64,000 nucleotides of DNA from Bacillota bacterium LX-D (GCA_031628995.1 JAVLUO010000003.1:1-64000), one strand, 5' to 3'; positions 35,778-43,665 are shown, counted from the stretch's first letter. Notes: generated from the sequence alone by a model not told the origin. Made by a program: numbers and translations.

Positions 35778-35905
35778 CATGTTATTTGCTGCATGTTTTG
35801 CAATTAATCCCCCATTATAAATATACGATTTTTGATAAGATACGGACAAGGTTAACAATATTGTGTTAACTGGTAATAGCATTTACTAATTCAACTTTAA
35901 AGTGG
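35778..35905. repeat. dispersed element, copy B (degenerate)
   Basis: Shares the GTTAACA-ATATTG-TGTTAAC palindrome (35851-35870) and GGTAATAGCATTTAC with copies A and C, but lacks the AAGCCTAGC hairpin. Confidence 0.65.
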
Positions 35906-36005
35906 GGTATAGTGGTCTAAAAAGCATGCTCACACAAGCCAAGCTAACCACCTGCGGTAAATTTAAAAGAGGATAGCCAATTTGGTATCCTCTTTCAGTG
36001 ATTTC

Positions 36006-36029
36006 GGACGGTCCACGGTCCCCTTGGTT
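36006..36029 (-). repeat. REP palindrome 8 (degenerate)
   Basis: GGACGGTCCACGG + TCCCCTTGGTT; the inner part is rearranged or duplicated (CGGTCCACGGTCC). Confidence 0.6.
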
Positions 36030-36044
36030 CCAGAAAAAAAGAAG

Positions 36045-36069
36045 AGCCAAGAGAACCGTCCCTTTGGCT
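36045..36069 (-). repeat. REP palindrome 9, terminator-like
   Basis: AGCCAAGAGAACC + GTCCCTTTGGCT flanked by AAAAAAAGAAG on the left and TCTTTTTTTT on the right, so that the REP stem extends into A/T tracts and would act as an intrinsic terminator on both strands. Confidence 0.75.
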
Positions 36070-36430
36070 CTTTTTTTTGTATAATTTATGAAAATTGAAA
36101 CTTTAACATAAAAATTTTTTAAATGCAAATACTATTTATAAATCAACAGAAATAAGGGCTTTCCATTAGTAAATTTCAAAAGACTTTGGTAGCATCTATG
36201 GAATTAATATCCAAGTATGTTAAATATGGTGTCATGTTTGAATAAAGAGGAAATAAATAATTTTTCGAATGGAAAAACGCTATCAAGAGCGTGAGCAAAA
36301 CGGGTTTACACCCAAATGAAAAAAACATAAGTTCAAGCAATGAAAGTAGTGTTATAAAAACAAGCACAGTAATGCTTGTTCAGCTGTTGACCGGTTAAGT
36401 CAACAAGTTGTTTTTATGTAAGCGTAAAAC

Positions 36431-36456
36431 AAGCCAGAAAAACCGCCCCCTGGTTT
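36431..36456 (-). repeat. REP palindrome 10 (degenerate) plus half-REP at 36526-36539
   Basis: AGCCAGAAAAACCG + CCCCCTGGTTT at 36431-36456. A half copy (GTCCCCTTGGTTTT) directly abuts the outer end of the IS66 fragment at 36526. Confidence 0.65.
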
Positions 36457-36459
36457 CCT

Positions 36460-36525
36460 GGTGTTTTGGGAAGATTATCGCATTACCGAGAGAAATTAAC
36501 TAGGTGGGTAGTATTTGACGCTTAC
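36460..36525 (-). mobile_element. IS66-family left end, solo fragment
   Basis: The reverse complement of 36460-36525 begins GTAAGCGTCAAATACTACC and matches 42533-42598 almost base for base, the sequence in front of the IS66 tnpA fragment. Only this ~66-bp end remains here. The GTAAGCG terminus is typical of IS66 elements. Confidence 0.8.
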
Positions 36526-36566
36526 GTCCCCTTGGTTTTAAATTGCTTTGAAGGCAAAAAAACACT

Positions 36567-36723
36567 GCCATGTTATTTACTGCATTTTCTGCAATTAATC
36601 CACCATTGTTGACAAAAGGGTATTTTGCTAAGATAAAAACAGGTTAACAATATTATGTTGACCTGTAATAGCATTTACCGATTCAACTTTTAAAGCCTAG
36701 CCTTAGCACAGCTAGGCTTACAT
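36567..36723. repeat. dispersed element, copy C
   Basis: Best preserved copy: palindrome CAGGTTAACAATA/TTATGTTGACCTG (36640-36665), TAATAGCATTTACCGATTCA, and hairpin AAGCCTAGC/GCTAGGCTT (36694-36720) followed by ACATATTTTTTT. TTGTTG (36606-36611) and TAAGAT (36629-36634) are 17 bases apart, a plausible plus-strand promoter. Confidence 0.7.
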
Positions 36724-36741
36724 ATTTTTTTAGGTATAACG

Positions 36742-36766
36742 AAAAAGCACCCCAAACAGGAGTGCT
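36742..36766 (-). terminator. terminator downstream of the membrane protein at 36899
   Basis: AGCACCCC/GGAGTGCT stem with AAAAA on the plus-strand left side, giving a U-tract on the minus strand. Confidence 0.6.
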
Positions 36767-36795
36767 AAGAAATAAAAACGTTTTAAAAATAAATG

Positions 36796-36848
36796 AACCA
36801 GGAGAACCGTCCCCATGGTGCAACCCATGGTGCAACCCGTGATGCAAC
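36796..36848 (-). repeat. REP palindrome 11 with edge expansion
   Basis: AACCAGGAGAACCG + TCCCCATGGT (36796-36819), followed by 12-bp units CCATGGTGCAAC repeated two to three times with drift (36813-36848). Confidence 0.8.
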
Positions 36849-36871
36849 TTGGAGTCTTGCACTATTGAAGG

Positions 36872-36895
36872 AAGCAAGAGAGCCATCCCCTTGGT
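36872..36895 (-). repeat. REP palindrome 12 (degenerate)
   Basis: AAGCAAGAGAGCC + ATCCCCTTGGT, ending three bases before the stop codon of the next gene. Confidence 0.65.
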
Positions 36896-36898
36896 CAA

Positions 36899-37945
36899 TT
36901 ACAAAGGCCCAATCCAACCAGACTCATAATCTGTTACCACTGCACCAGCACTAGTTTCTCTCCAATCACGTATACACGACAATACTTCAGTTATCAAATC
37001 ACCAAACATTATGTAATAATCAGGATTAACAACATATACTGATAATAGTTTATCCTCCTGGACATTCATTATAATTTTTTTATCAAGTAATTGTTCATAA
37101 GATGGGTCTTTGCTTGTTCCTTTTGTTTGTTCGTTTACTTCATCTTCCTCTCTATAATATAGAGAGTACATACCTACTCTACCCATTGGGGAATCTTGAT
37201 ATTCTGATGCCTGGAGTGCAAATCCTTTAATTTTTATGTTAGTCCGTAAAAATAAATCATGTTTATGATGTTCAACAAACGAGTGAAGCATCTTAGAAGC
37301 CTCTAGTAAATGAATTATTATAGAACTTTCTTCATCATCCATTCTCTCCATTATAAAGGAGTGTTTAAGTAGTTCATCTAAACGATCAACAATATCTTCT
37401 AAATCAATATCGGCAATTTGATATCCTAGATATTGAACATCTGCAATTACCGGACCTACTGAATCTTTTTCTAATTCATATAAATCGAATGTATCATGTT
37501 TAACTTCATCACAGTATTCTAGCTGATATTTTAACTGATAGGGTTCTCCGTCTTCATCATATAATATTTTAGCTTCATCATTCATATGTAATATGTAATT
37601 TTCGGGGTTACTATCATCAATTATGATATCGCCATAATCGAAATATACACAATATCCTTCTAGTAGCATTTCCATGTATTTTCTTATTTCAAGCATTGCT
37701 TGACTCATTTCGTTTTCAGCATATCTGTATACTCTCTCATTTAAGGCTCTATGGCTTTTTTCATTCCAAAGTTCATAAGCAATAAAAATTACTGGAATGG
37801 AAATTAGGCTAGCAGCTACATTTACTAGCAATCCTTTAATATCTTCTGGTAATCTAACAGCCAAGAAATATAATAGTACACCAAAAACAGTAACTACTGA
37901 TTTTGGCCATATTTTTAACCATATTCTTTTTATAGAATCTTTCAC
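36899..37945 (-). CDS. membrane-anchored protein of unknown function
   Basis: 348-aa protein with two N-terminal transmembrane helices (VVTVFGVLLYFLAV ~17-30; LLVNVAASLISIPVIFIAYEL ~39-59) and a long acidic cytoplasmic region (~65-348) rich in Asp/Glu and aromatic residues, helical around LNERVYRYAENEMSQAMLEIRKYMEMLLEG. No known domain was recognised. It stands alone between REP-rich spacers and ends beside REP 12; its own terminator is 130 bases further. No functional inference is safe. Confidence 0.7.
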   Translation of the reverse strand: MKDSIKRIWLKIWPKSVVTVFGVLLYFLAVRLPEDIKGLLVNVAASLISIPVIFIAYELWNEKSHRALNERVYRYAENEMSQAMLEIRKYMEMLLEGYCVYFDYGDIIIDDSNPENYILHMNDEAKILYDEDGEPYQLKYQLEYCDEVKHDTFDLYELEKDSVGPVIADVQYLGYQIADIDLEDIVDRLDELLKHSFIMERMDDEESSIIIHLLEASKMLHSFVEHHKHDLFLRTNIKIKGFALQASEYQDSPMGRVGMYSLYYREEDEVNEQTKGTSKDPSYEQLLDKKIIMNVQEDKLLSVYVVNPDYYIMFGDLITEVLSCIRDWRETSAGAVVTDYESGWIGPL

Positions 37946-38085
37946 CTAATCACACCCTTTTTAATCAAACCCTGTTTATTTTCCTATAGGCACTTTATCC
38001 TATTATACTACAAAACCTGGTAGGAATTGTTGAAACAGTTGAAAAGGCGATTGGTTGGAGGAAGGATGGGTTGTTTTTCAGTGGG

Positions 38086-38222
38086 TTTTGAAGAAGTTTT
38101 TTATCCAGCAGAAGCAGGTGGACATGAACTAATAGAAAAAGACCCTGGAACTCAGGATTGCTCCCTTGTCCACAAGGTCTTTTTAGCTGTTACTTATAAC
38201 CCAGAAGAACCGTCCCTTCGGT
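38086..38222 (-). repeat. composite REP element, copy 1 (includes REP 13)
   Basis: About 137 bp nearly identical (inverted) to 43041-43180 and 43803-43942: a REP (AACCCAGAAGAACCG + TCCCTTCGGT, 38198-38222), then a stem-loop flanked by AAAAAGACCCTGGA and GGTCTTTTT, then a GCAGAAGCAGGTGG tract. The REP edge shows three 9-10 bp units of CTTCGGTCAC (38216-38246). Confidence 0.85.
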
Positions 38223-38243
38223 CACCCTTCGGTCACACTTCGG

Positions 38244-39005
38244 TCACAGGGAAAATAAGGCCCGGACTTCTTTTTCAAAGCCGTATTTTTTGAAAAATTC
38301 AATTAAAGCTACTTCAAATATCTCTCTTTGGCTAATATTTTTTTCTTTACTAAAATCCTTAACCATTTCGGCTAAATAATGGGACATACATAGGGATTTA
38401 GTAATGGTAATCCCACCAATAACGTATCTGGGAATTGTTCCACTTTCATTTATGGCAAGCAGCTCAGCTAATCTATCTCTATTTTTGTTAATCATTTGCA
38501 ACATGGGTAAAAGATTTTTGATAATAACCTCTGTTTCATATGCGTCATCCTCTGGATTATCATTATCCAAAGGCAAAGGCTCTGCCTCTGTAGGCTGCTC
38601 TTCAGTTACTGTACATTTATTAAGAACATAATTTTTCTGTTCTAAAGACCAAACATAACCCTTCCCCTTCATATACTCAGCCAAATCATGATGATCTCGG
38701 AAGCTTAACTTTTTGGCAATTTCCCGTGGATCTAAACCAGACTCAAAAAAACTGATGACTTTGGAAACTTTACTAGTTTCCATATTTAGCACTGGATAAT
38801 CTAGTTCAGCAGTTTTTAGAACATATGTCTGTTTGAAATTGTCCCACAAATAACCATGCCTGCGCATATACATATCCAAGGTACGATAGCTTTTATGCCC
38901 TAGTTCCGAGGCAATTTCATCCCTTGTTTTTCCTTCTATTAACCTTTTTAAAATAAACTTATCATCATAATTCTGAAGACCCTCACATTTCTCTGCTGCT
39001 TGCAT
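38244..39005 (-). CDS. HTH-repeat DNA-binding protein, recombinase partner
   Basis: 253-aa soluble protein with two tandem ~55-residue units, each a helix-turn-helix plus a 'GY.W....K.YVL' tail: unit 1 KRLIEGKTRDEIASELGHKS..RRHGYLWDNFKQTYVL (~20-63) and unit 2 FFESGLDPREIAKKLSFRDH..KGKGYVWSLEQKNYVL (~86-129). An acidic linker is followed by a C-terminal helical region (TITKSLCMSHYLAEMV... REIFEVALIEFFKKYG) resembling ribbon-helix-helix tails. It starts 21 bases after the tyrosine recombinase stop on the same strand, so is probably co-expressed and may act as its accessory or regulator (inference). No family name is known to me. Confidence 0.75.
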   Translation of the reverse strand: MQAAEKCEGLQNYDDKFILKRLIEGKTRDEIASELGHKSYRTLDMYMRRHGYLWDNFKQTYVLKTAELDYPVLNMETSKVSKVISFFESGLDPREIAKKLSFRDHHDLAEYMKGKGYVWSLEQKNYVLNKCTVTEEQPTEAEPLPLDNDNPEDDAYETEVIIKNLLPMLQMINKNRDRLAELLAINESGTIPRYVIGGITITKSLCMSHYLAEMVKDFSKEKNISQREIFEVALIEFFKKYGFEKEVRALFSL

Positions 39006-39026
39006 AAACTCAATCCCCTTTAATAA

Positions 39027-39890
39027 TTAAAGCATATTTATGGAAGCGCTTAAATCTTCTAAACTGGCGTGGGTATAAATTGAAGTTACTTTTAGATTAG
39101 AATGTCCTAAAAGCTTTTGCACATGGACCAAATTAACACCTTTCTTTATTAAATTAGAAGCAAAGCTGTGCCTTAAAATATGGGCCGAAACCTTCTTTTT
39201 CCACCCCAGTTTTTTCGTGGCTTCCCTTAAAATACTATTTACATAAACGTCACTTAACCCTCCCGTTTTGGCTGTTACAAAAAAAGTTGCAGTAGCTACC
39301 CTAGGACGTTCACTCTCTATATAACTTTTTAACTTTGTGTGTAAGTTGTCATTAATGGGTATAAAACGTTCTTTCTTTCCTTTACCGTTTTTAACGTGAA
39401 TCACTTTATCTACTAAATCCACATCCTCAATTTGTAAGTTCAGACATTCACTAATGCGCATGCCCGTATAGAAAAGAGTAAATACCACTAATTTAACTAA
39501 AGGCTGCTCAATTTCTTGTAATAATTCCTCGAACTCTTGTTCAGTTAAAAAAGTTCTTTCCTGCTGCTGCATTTTGAGAGGTTCGATTTCTAAAGTAATA
39601 TTCCAGTTGCAGAGTTTCTTTTTATACGCATAATTCCAGAAAGACCTTAAAATATATAAATTTCTATTTCTGCTTGCGGTTTTCAAATTTCTAGTACTCT
39701 TTAAATAAAATAGATAGTCCTCAATATCGCTACTTTTAATTTCATCTAAATACAGTGGGCAATTATATTTTTTTTCTAAAAAGAAATTAAAAGATTGTAA
39801 ATCCAAACTATATGCTCTGATAGTCGCCTTACTTTTATCCTTAGTTATGAGGTAGTTTATAAAACTTTCTATACTTTCGGTGAATAACAA
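39027..39890 (-). CDS. tyrosine recombinase (XerC/D-like integrase)
   Basis: 287-aa site-specific recombinase. The N-terminal SAM-like core-binding domain is at ~1-95. The catalytic domain carries Arg in FYTGMRISECLNLQIEDVDL (~150), Lys in KNGKGKKERFIP, His-x-x-Arg in AHILRHSFASNLIKKG (~240), His in LLGHSNLKVT and nucleophile Tyr in SIYTHAS, so all active-site residues are intact. The start is TTG at 39890 with GGGAG ~11 bases upstream. It is a stand-alone simple recombinase, without phage genes, next to an inverted pair of S-layer gene segments. It is a candidate for the inversion proposed here. Confidence 0.93.
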   Translation of the reverse strand: MLFTESIESFINYLITKDKSKATIRAYSLDLQSFNFFLEKKYNCPLYLDEIKSSDIEDYLFYLKSTRNLKTASRNRNLYILRSFWNYAYKKKLCNWNITLEIEPLKMQQQERTFLTEQEFEELLQEIEQPLVKLVVFTLFYTGMRISECLNLQIEDVDLVDKVIHVKNGKGKKERFIPINDNLHTKLKSYIESERPRVATATFFVTAKTGGLSDVYVNSILREATKKLGWKKKVSAHILRHSFASNLIKKGVNLVHVQKLLGHSNLKVTSIYTHASLEDLSASINML

Positions 39891-40360
39891 AACTGTGCAA
39901 CTCCCTTGAAGTATCTAACTAATAATAATTAAATACATTTCTGCCATATTTTGCACCTATTAAATTATTTTATGACCATTTTTTATAAAAACAAGTCAAA
40001 ATAGACTTATTAATTAATAAGTAACAATGAATTTATAAGGAATTTTTTACATTAATAATTTGTGAATTATTTTATATTTTATACATTTCTTTGAACAACT
40101 TCGATGGTTAAAAAAAGTTACACCCATTAGGTGTAACTGGAAGTAACATTCTAACTAATTTGACTTATTTTAGCCTGAAAGTAACAAGAAAATAGAAAAA
40201 CAAAGTAAATTATAATGAATAAGCTTGTAAGCCTATAATTTATCATAAATATCATTTAATTTTCTTTTATAAAAGCATTATTTATCCACATATTTAATAA
40301 TATAGGGATAACAAATATTCATTTATCCACAATTCTCTAACCCCTGCTGCTATTAGCCTT
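39891..40360. other. AT-rich spacer with two DnaA boxes
   Basis: 470 bases without a gene. Two perfect TTATCCACA boxes (40282-40290 and 40323-40331) lie 41 bp apart in an A/T-rich setting. A 9-bp stem-loop is present at 40116-40138. No iterons or replication gene are seen nearby. Confidence 0.6.
40111..40138 (-). terminator. minus-strand terminator upstream of the recombinase
   Basis: AGTTACACC (40116-40124), loop CATTA, GGTGTAACT (40130-40138); the plus-strand left flank AAAAAA gives a U-tract on the minus strand. It would block read-through from the right into the recombinase gene. Confidence 0.7.
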
Positions 40361-40388
40361 TTGAATTACATAATTTACTGCGTATAAT
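40361..40388 (+). promoter_or_regulatory. promoter-like sequence before the silent S-layer cassette
   Basis: TTGAAT (40361-40366), 16 bases, TATAAT (40383-40388). Transcription would begin about where the cassette's homology begins, with no ribosome site or start codon. The region is A/T-rich, so chance is possible. Confidence 0.35.
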
Positions 40389-40394
40389 TTTTGT

Positions 40395-42368
40395 ATAAGT
40401 GCTATTAACGCAAAGGAGATCCAAATTAAATTTAATAAGGCCATTGACAAAGCTACACTAATTAACAATGGTGGGTCTACACAGAATACAAGTGATGATA
40501 CTTTGGAGGATGGCGTAGTATCTTTTACGCCTATGAACGGAGCGCCCGCTGTAAATGCTGATAATGCACTAGCAACAATCAGTAATGATAACAAGACTGT
40601 TACGATTACAGCCAGTGGTGCTGAATTTTTTAATGGGAAATACAACATTGTTATAACTAGTGCTGTTGAAGATGCCGACGACAACGCAATGGCTGAGTAC
40701 ACCTACATTCTTGATGCAACTGACAACACCAGACCTACCTTAACTGGCCCTGTTTATGAGGCAAATGATCAAGCTAGATTTACCTTCTCAGAGGCAATGA
40801 ACATTGCTAGTGATGATGCTCTTGAAGCTTTATTAACTGTTACTGATGAAAATGGCGACCCTGTTGATGCAGACGCTAATGACTTAACTGATTTAGCTGC
40901 TGATGGCAAGTCGTTTGTATTTGATACCACTGCTATTCCTGCAGGGGAAACTTATACAATTAAACTTACCGGTGCTGCAGACTATGCAGGTAACTTAATT
41001 ACTCCAAACCCTGTAACATTCACTGTTGAGAACAAAGATGTTGACACCACTGCTCCTAGTGTTACTGCCGAAGTAGTCAGAGAAGGAGTAATGAAACTTA
41101 CATTTTCCGAAAAAATTAATGTTCCCGTAGGTGGTGTTATCGGCACATATGACATTGGTGGTGGTCCAGTTGATATTGATACTATTGATGGAAATGCTAC
41201 CATCGATGCTACTGGTAAGGTAGTAACTGTTAATTCCGCAGGCTTCACTGGTTTGTTAAATGTGACTATTGCTGGCTATAACGATTTAGCTGGTAATGCT
41301 GGTACAGCTACATCAAAGGTATTAAATTTTGTACCTGATAATGATGGTCCTACTGTTTCTAGCTTTGAAATTAAAAAGATTGATGGTGTAAACAACATAG
41401 TAGTGACCTTTAATGAAGACGTTGCATTATCTGCTGGCGATGTTGATATTACTGGTACTTTTGTAGATGAAGATGGTGTTGAGGCCGCTGTAGCCTTTGA
41501 TGATGCAACCTCTGCACTTTATGACCCTGATGAAGATGGCTTTACTAAAATGATAAGAATACCTTTGACTGGTGCTGAACTGGGCACCTATGAGGTAACT
41601 ATTAACACTGGTTTTGCTACAGATTTACTTCTGAATGGCAGTGTGGAAAAGGAGATTACCTTCACATTATCTTCGAACACCAATGATGATACTGTAAAGC
41701 CTAAAGTAAGCGACGGTGTTCAGGCTAATTTAGCTGATGATGATCCTACTGACGGTTGGGACGGTATTGATGTACAAGTTGCTGACAACAACACTGTAGA
41801 AGTGGAATTCTCTGAAGAAGTAGATCAAGCTACAGCTCTAAACGTTGCAAATTACCTGGTTGAAGGAAAGCAGGTATTCACAAAGGCAGTATTTACTGAT
41901 GCGAATAAAGATACTGTTCGCTTAACTTTAAAAGAGGGCGAAGTTGCAATTAACTCTAATTACCAGTTTACAATCAAGAACGTTAAAGATGTTGCTGGTA
42001 ATGTCATGGATACTGTAAATACTAACGTTCTATTTACTGAAAACGTAAGACCTACTGCTACAGCAGAATTAACTGATCTTAACACCATTACAGTCACTTT
42101 CAGTGAGCCTGTAACAGTGGCTAACTTCGATGGTACTGATGTTGATGTATTTGTAGGGACAACCGCTGAGGGTGAGGGTGCACCATTTGCAGTAGCTCAA
42201 GTAAATGTACCTTCCGCTACTGACAAGGAATTCACAATTACTTTAACAGACGATCTAACTCCTGAAGAATATGCTCAAACTATTACAATTAGGTTCGTAG
42301 CTGGTACAGATATAGATGATGCGAATGGTAACGTTTTATCTCCTGTAACTGTAACAGTTCAGAAGTAA
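40395..42368 (+). pseudogene. silent S-layer-type cassette (no start, no signal peptide)
   Basis: An uninterrupted 657-codon frame (ISAINAKEIQIKFNKAIDKA...) that has no plausible start: a stop lies 24 bases upstream, no ribosome site or signal peptide exists, and the first in-frame start-like codon is a TTG at 40503 inside the first domain. It encodes about six SbsA/Big_5 Ig-like domains (for example TAPSVTAEVVREGVMKLTFSEKI; VRPTATAELTDLNTITVTFSEPV). Its first residues align with the junction VSAINAAEIQVVF of the intact gene at 44488-47382, on the opposite strand and in the same reading frame. The lack of stops argues for selection or recent activity, not decay. Confidence 0.8.
40396..40411 (+). 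repeat. 16-bp junction repeat, cassette copy
   Basis: TAAGTGCTATTAACGC, identical to 47003-47018 in inverted orientation and in the same codon phase (..A AGT GCT ATT AAC GC). It marks the exact start of similarity between the silent and expressed S-layer segments. Confidence 0.8.
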
Positions 42369-42407
42369 GACATACTTTAAAGGCAAGACTCTCAACGAGG
42401 CTAGGGG

Positions 42408-42492
42408 AAACCAAGGGGACGGTTCTCCTGGTTTGAAGTAAAAACTAAAAGACTCTGTGGACAAAGGAGCAATCCTAAGTCCCAGGGTCTTT
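42408..42492 (+). repeat. composite REP element, partial copy (REP 14)
   Basis: AAACCAAGGGGACGG + TTCTCCTGGTTT (42408-42434), then the AAAAGACTCTGTGGAC...CCAGGGTCTTT stem-loop, truncated afterwards. It lies 40 bases after the cassette stop. Confidence 0.82.
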
Positions 42493-42619
42493 ATCGTTTT
42501 CCCCTATTTAGTCGGTAAGTAACAGTAAGAAGGTAAGCGTCAAATACTACCTACCTAGTTAATTTCTCTCGGTAATGCGATGATCTTCCCAAAACACCAA
42601 ATAGGGAGGACTATTCTTT

Positions 42620-42811
42620 ATGACAAAAGCAGAAAAACTAGAGCTAAGAAAAGAATGGGAAGCACGGGTAACTGCTTTTAGAGCCAGTGGGCAGAGTACG
42701 TCAGCATGGTGTGCAGAGCACGATATAAAACTTCCTCAATTACGGTATTGGCTCCGGAAGTTTAAATCCGTAGATACTACCTATACTCTAAAAGATAATT
42801 GCGGAAATTAG
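42620..42811 (+). pseudogene. IS66 TnpA fragment
   Basis: 63-codon N-terminal part of the IS66 accessory protein TnpA: EWEARVTAFRASGQSTSAWC, then AEHDIKLPQLRYWLRKFKS. The match ends near FKS, and the C-terminal half is lost. The ATG is preceded by AGGGAGGA. Confidence 0.8.
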
Positions 42812-42826
42812 TCGAATTAAAAATAC

Positions 42827-43030
42827 ATGAAAAATATACCTATTGCCACCACAAATACAATTAATGATTTGCAAAAGCGTTGTGAACAACTGGAACAGCA
42901 AAATGCTGAACTAACCGCCAAGTTGAACTGGTTTGAAGAGCAATTTCGTCTCAGCCAACAACGGAGATTCGGATCATCAAGTGAGCGAACAATTCCAGAA
43001 CAGCAGCAGCTTTTTGAAACCAATGAAACC
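42827..43030 (+). pseudogene. IS66 transposase (TnpC) N-terminal fragment
   Basis: INDLQKRCEQLEQQNAELTAKLNWFEEQFRLSQQRRFGSSSERT (broken here at domain level: leucine-rich coiled coil, then the conserved RRFG.SSE motif) is the start of an IS66 DDE transposase. After QQQLFE the frame enters REP sequence. The catalytic domain is missing. Confidence 0.85.
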
Positions 43031-43040
43031 AAGGGGAATG

Positions 43041-43180
43041 AAACCAAGGGGACGGTTCCTCTGGTTTATAAGTAACAAACAAAAAGACTCTGTGGACAAA
43101 GGAGCAATCCTGAGTTCCAGGGTCTTTTTCTATTAGTTCCATATCCACCTGCTCCTGCTGGCTAAAAAACTTCTTCAAAG
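43041..43180 (+). repeat. composite REP element, copy 2 (REP 15)
   Basis: AAACCAAGGGGACGG + TTCCTCTGGTTT, then the AAAAAGACTCTGTGGAC / CCAGGGTCTTTTT stem-loop and a CACCTGCTCCTGCTGG tract. The left edge is partly duplicated (GAAACCAAGGGG twice). It interrupts the IS66 transposase frame. Confidence 0.88.
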
Positions 43181-43208
43181 GAAACCACGGAAACCAAGGG
43201 GACTGAAA

Positions 43209-43665
43209 ATGAAGTGTTTAACCTTGCAACAGCCTGGGCAAGTCTAATTGCTTTAGGATTAAAGCATATAGAAACTCGGAATTGGAGTACAAAATATCAA
43301 GGAGATTTATATATCCACGCTGGTAAAACTCTTGTTCCTTTTGACTATTTGCGTACTAAGCTAACAAGGGAAGATCAAAGTGCTGTTTTAGAGGTTTTAT
43401 CCTGTAAGTATGGAGAGTATAATAAGATTCCCACAGGATTTATTATTGCTAAAACATATTTAAGCGACTGTCTTCCTATTAGACAAAAATTTGCGGATTA
43501 CGCAATTGTCGGGGACGATTTGCAGAGCAAATACCAAAAAATTAGTGGTTTAGAGTTTCAGCTGGAGACTATAGCCTGGGAAGAAACGCGTGGATACTTG
43601 AAAATATTAAGGAAATTGAAGCTATACCGGCTAAAGGAAAATTAAATATTTGGGAATATAAATAG
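43209..43665 (+). pseudogene. ASCH-domain protein, two frameshifts, copy 1
   Basis: The reading frame is broken twice. ATG at 43209 gives MKCLTLQQP, then the frame shifts by one base near 43235 to WASLIALGLKHIETRNWSTKY...YIHAGK, and again near 43590 to WILENIKEIEAIPAKGKLNI ending at TAG 43663. Put together these form a complete ASCH-domain protein of ~150 aa (MKCLTL.QPWASLI..G.K.IE.R.W, typical of RNA-binding ASCH proteins). Each break equals one missing base. A shorter reading frame from GTG 43214 exists but lacks both ends. Confidence 0.82.

Larger units (their letters stand above)
35664..36898. other. gene-free, repeat-rich stretch
   Basis: No credible gene in 1.2 kb. It holds copy B (35778-35905) and copy C (36567-36723) of the dispersed element, a perfect stem-loop AAAGAGGATA/TATCCTCTTT (35966-35995), REPs 8-12, two adjacent hairpins (ACAAGCA/TGCTTGT at 36360-36379 and GTTGAC/GTCAAC at 36386-36404), an IS66 end (36460-36525), and a terminator (36742-36766). 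Confidence 0.8.
42533..43030 (+). mobile_element. IS66-family remnant
   Basis: The left end GTAAGCGTCAAATACTACC (42533) is followed by a truncated tnpA and the first ~65 codons of tnpC. tnpB is absent and the element is cut off by a composite REP element. A second copy of the end alone lies inverted at 36460-36525. Confidence 0.85.

Noticed and set aside
36230-36420. Riboswitch candidate in the gene-free stretch (paired hairpins, GC-rich core)
   Set aside because: No match to a consensus I know, and no gene starts close downstream in either direction; described only as hairpins.
38027-38293. 88-aa plus-strand ORF
   Set aside because: It lies entirely within the composite REP element; similar ORFs recur in each copy of that element and have no ribosome site.
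39891-40360. Chromosomal or plasmid replication origin
   Set aside because: Only two DnaA boxes, no dnaA/dnaN or rep gene nearby, no iterons.
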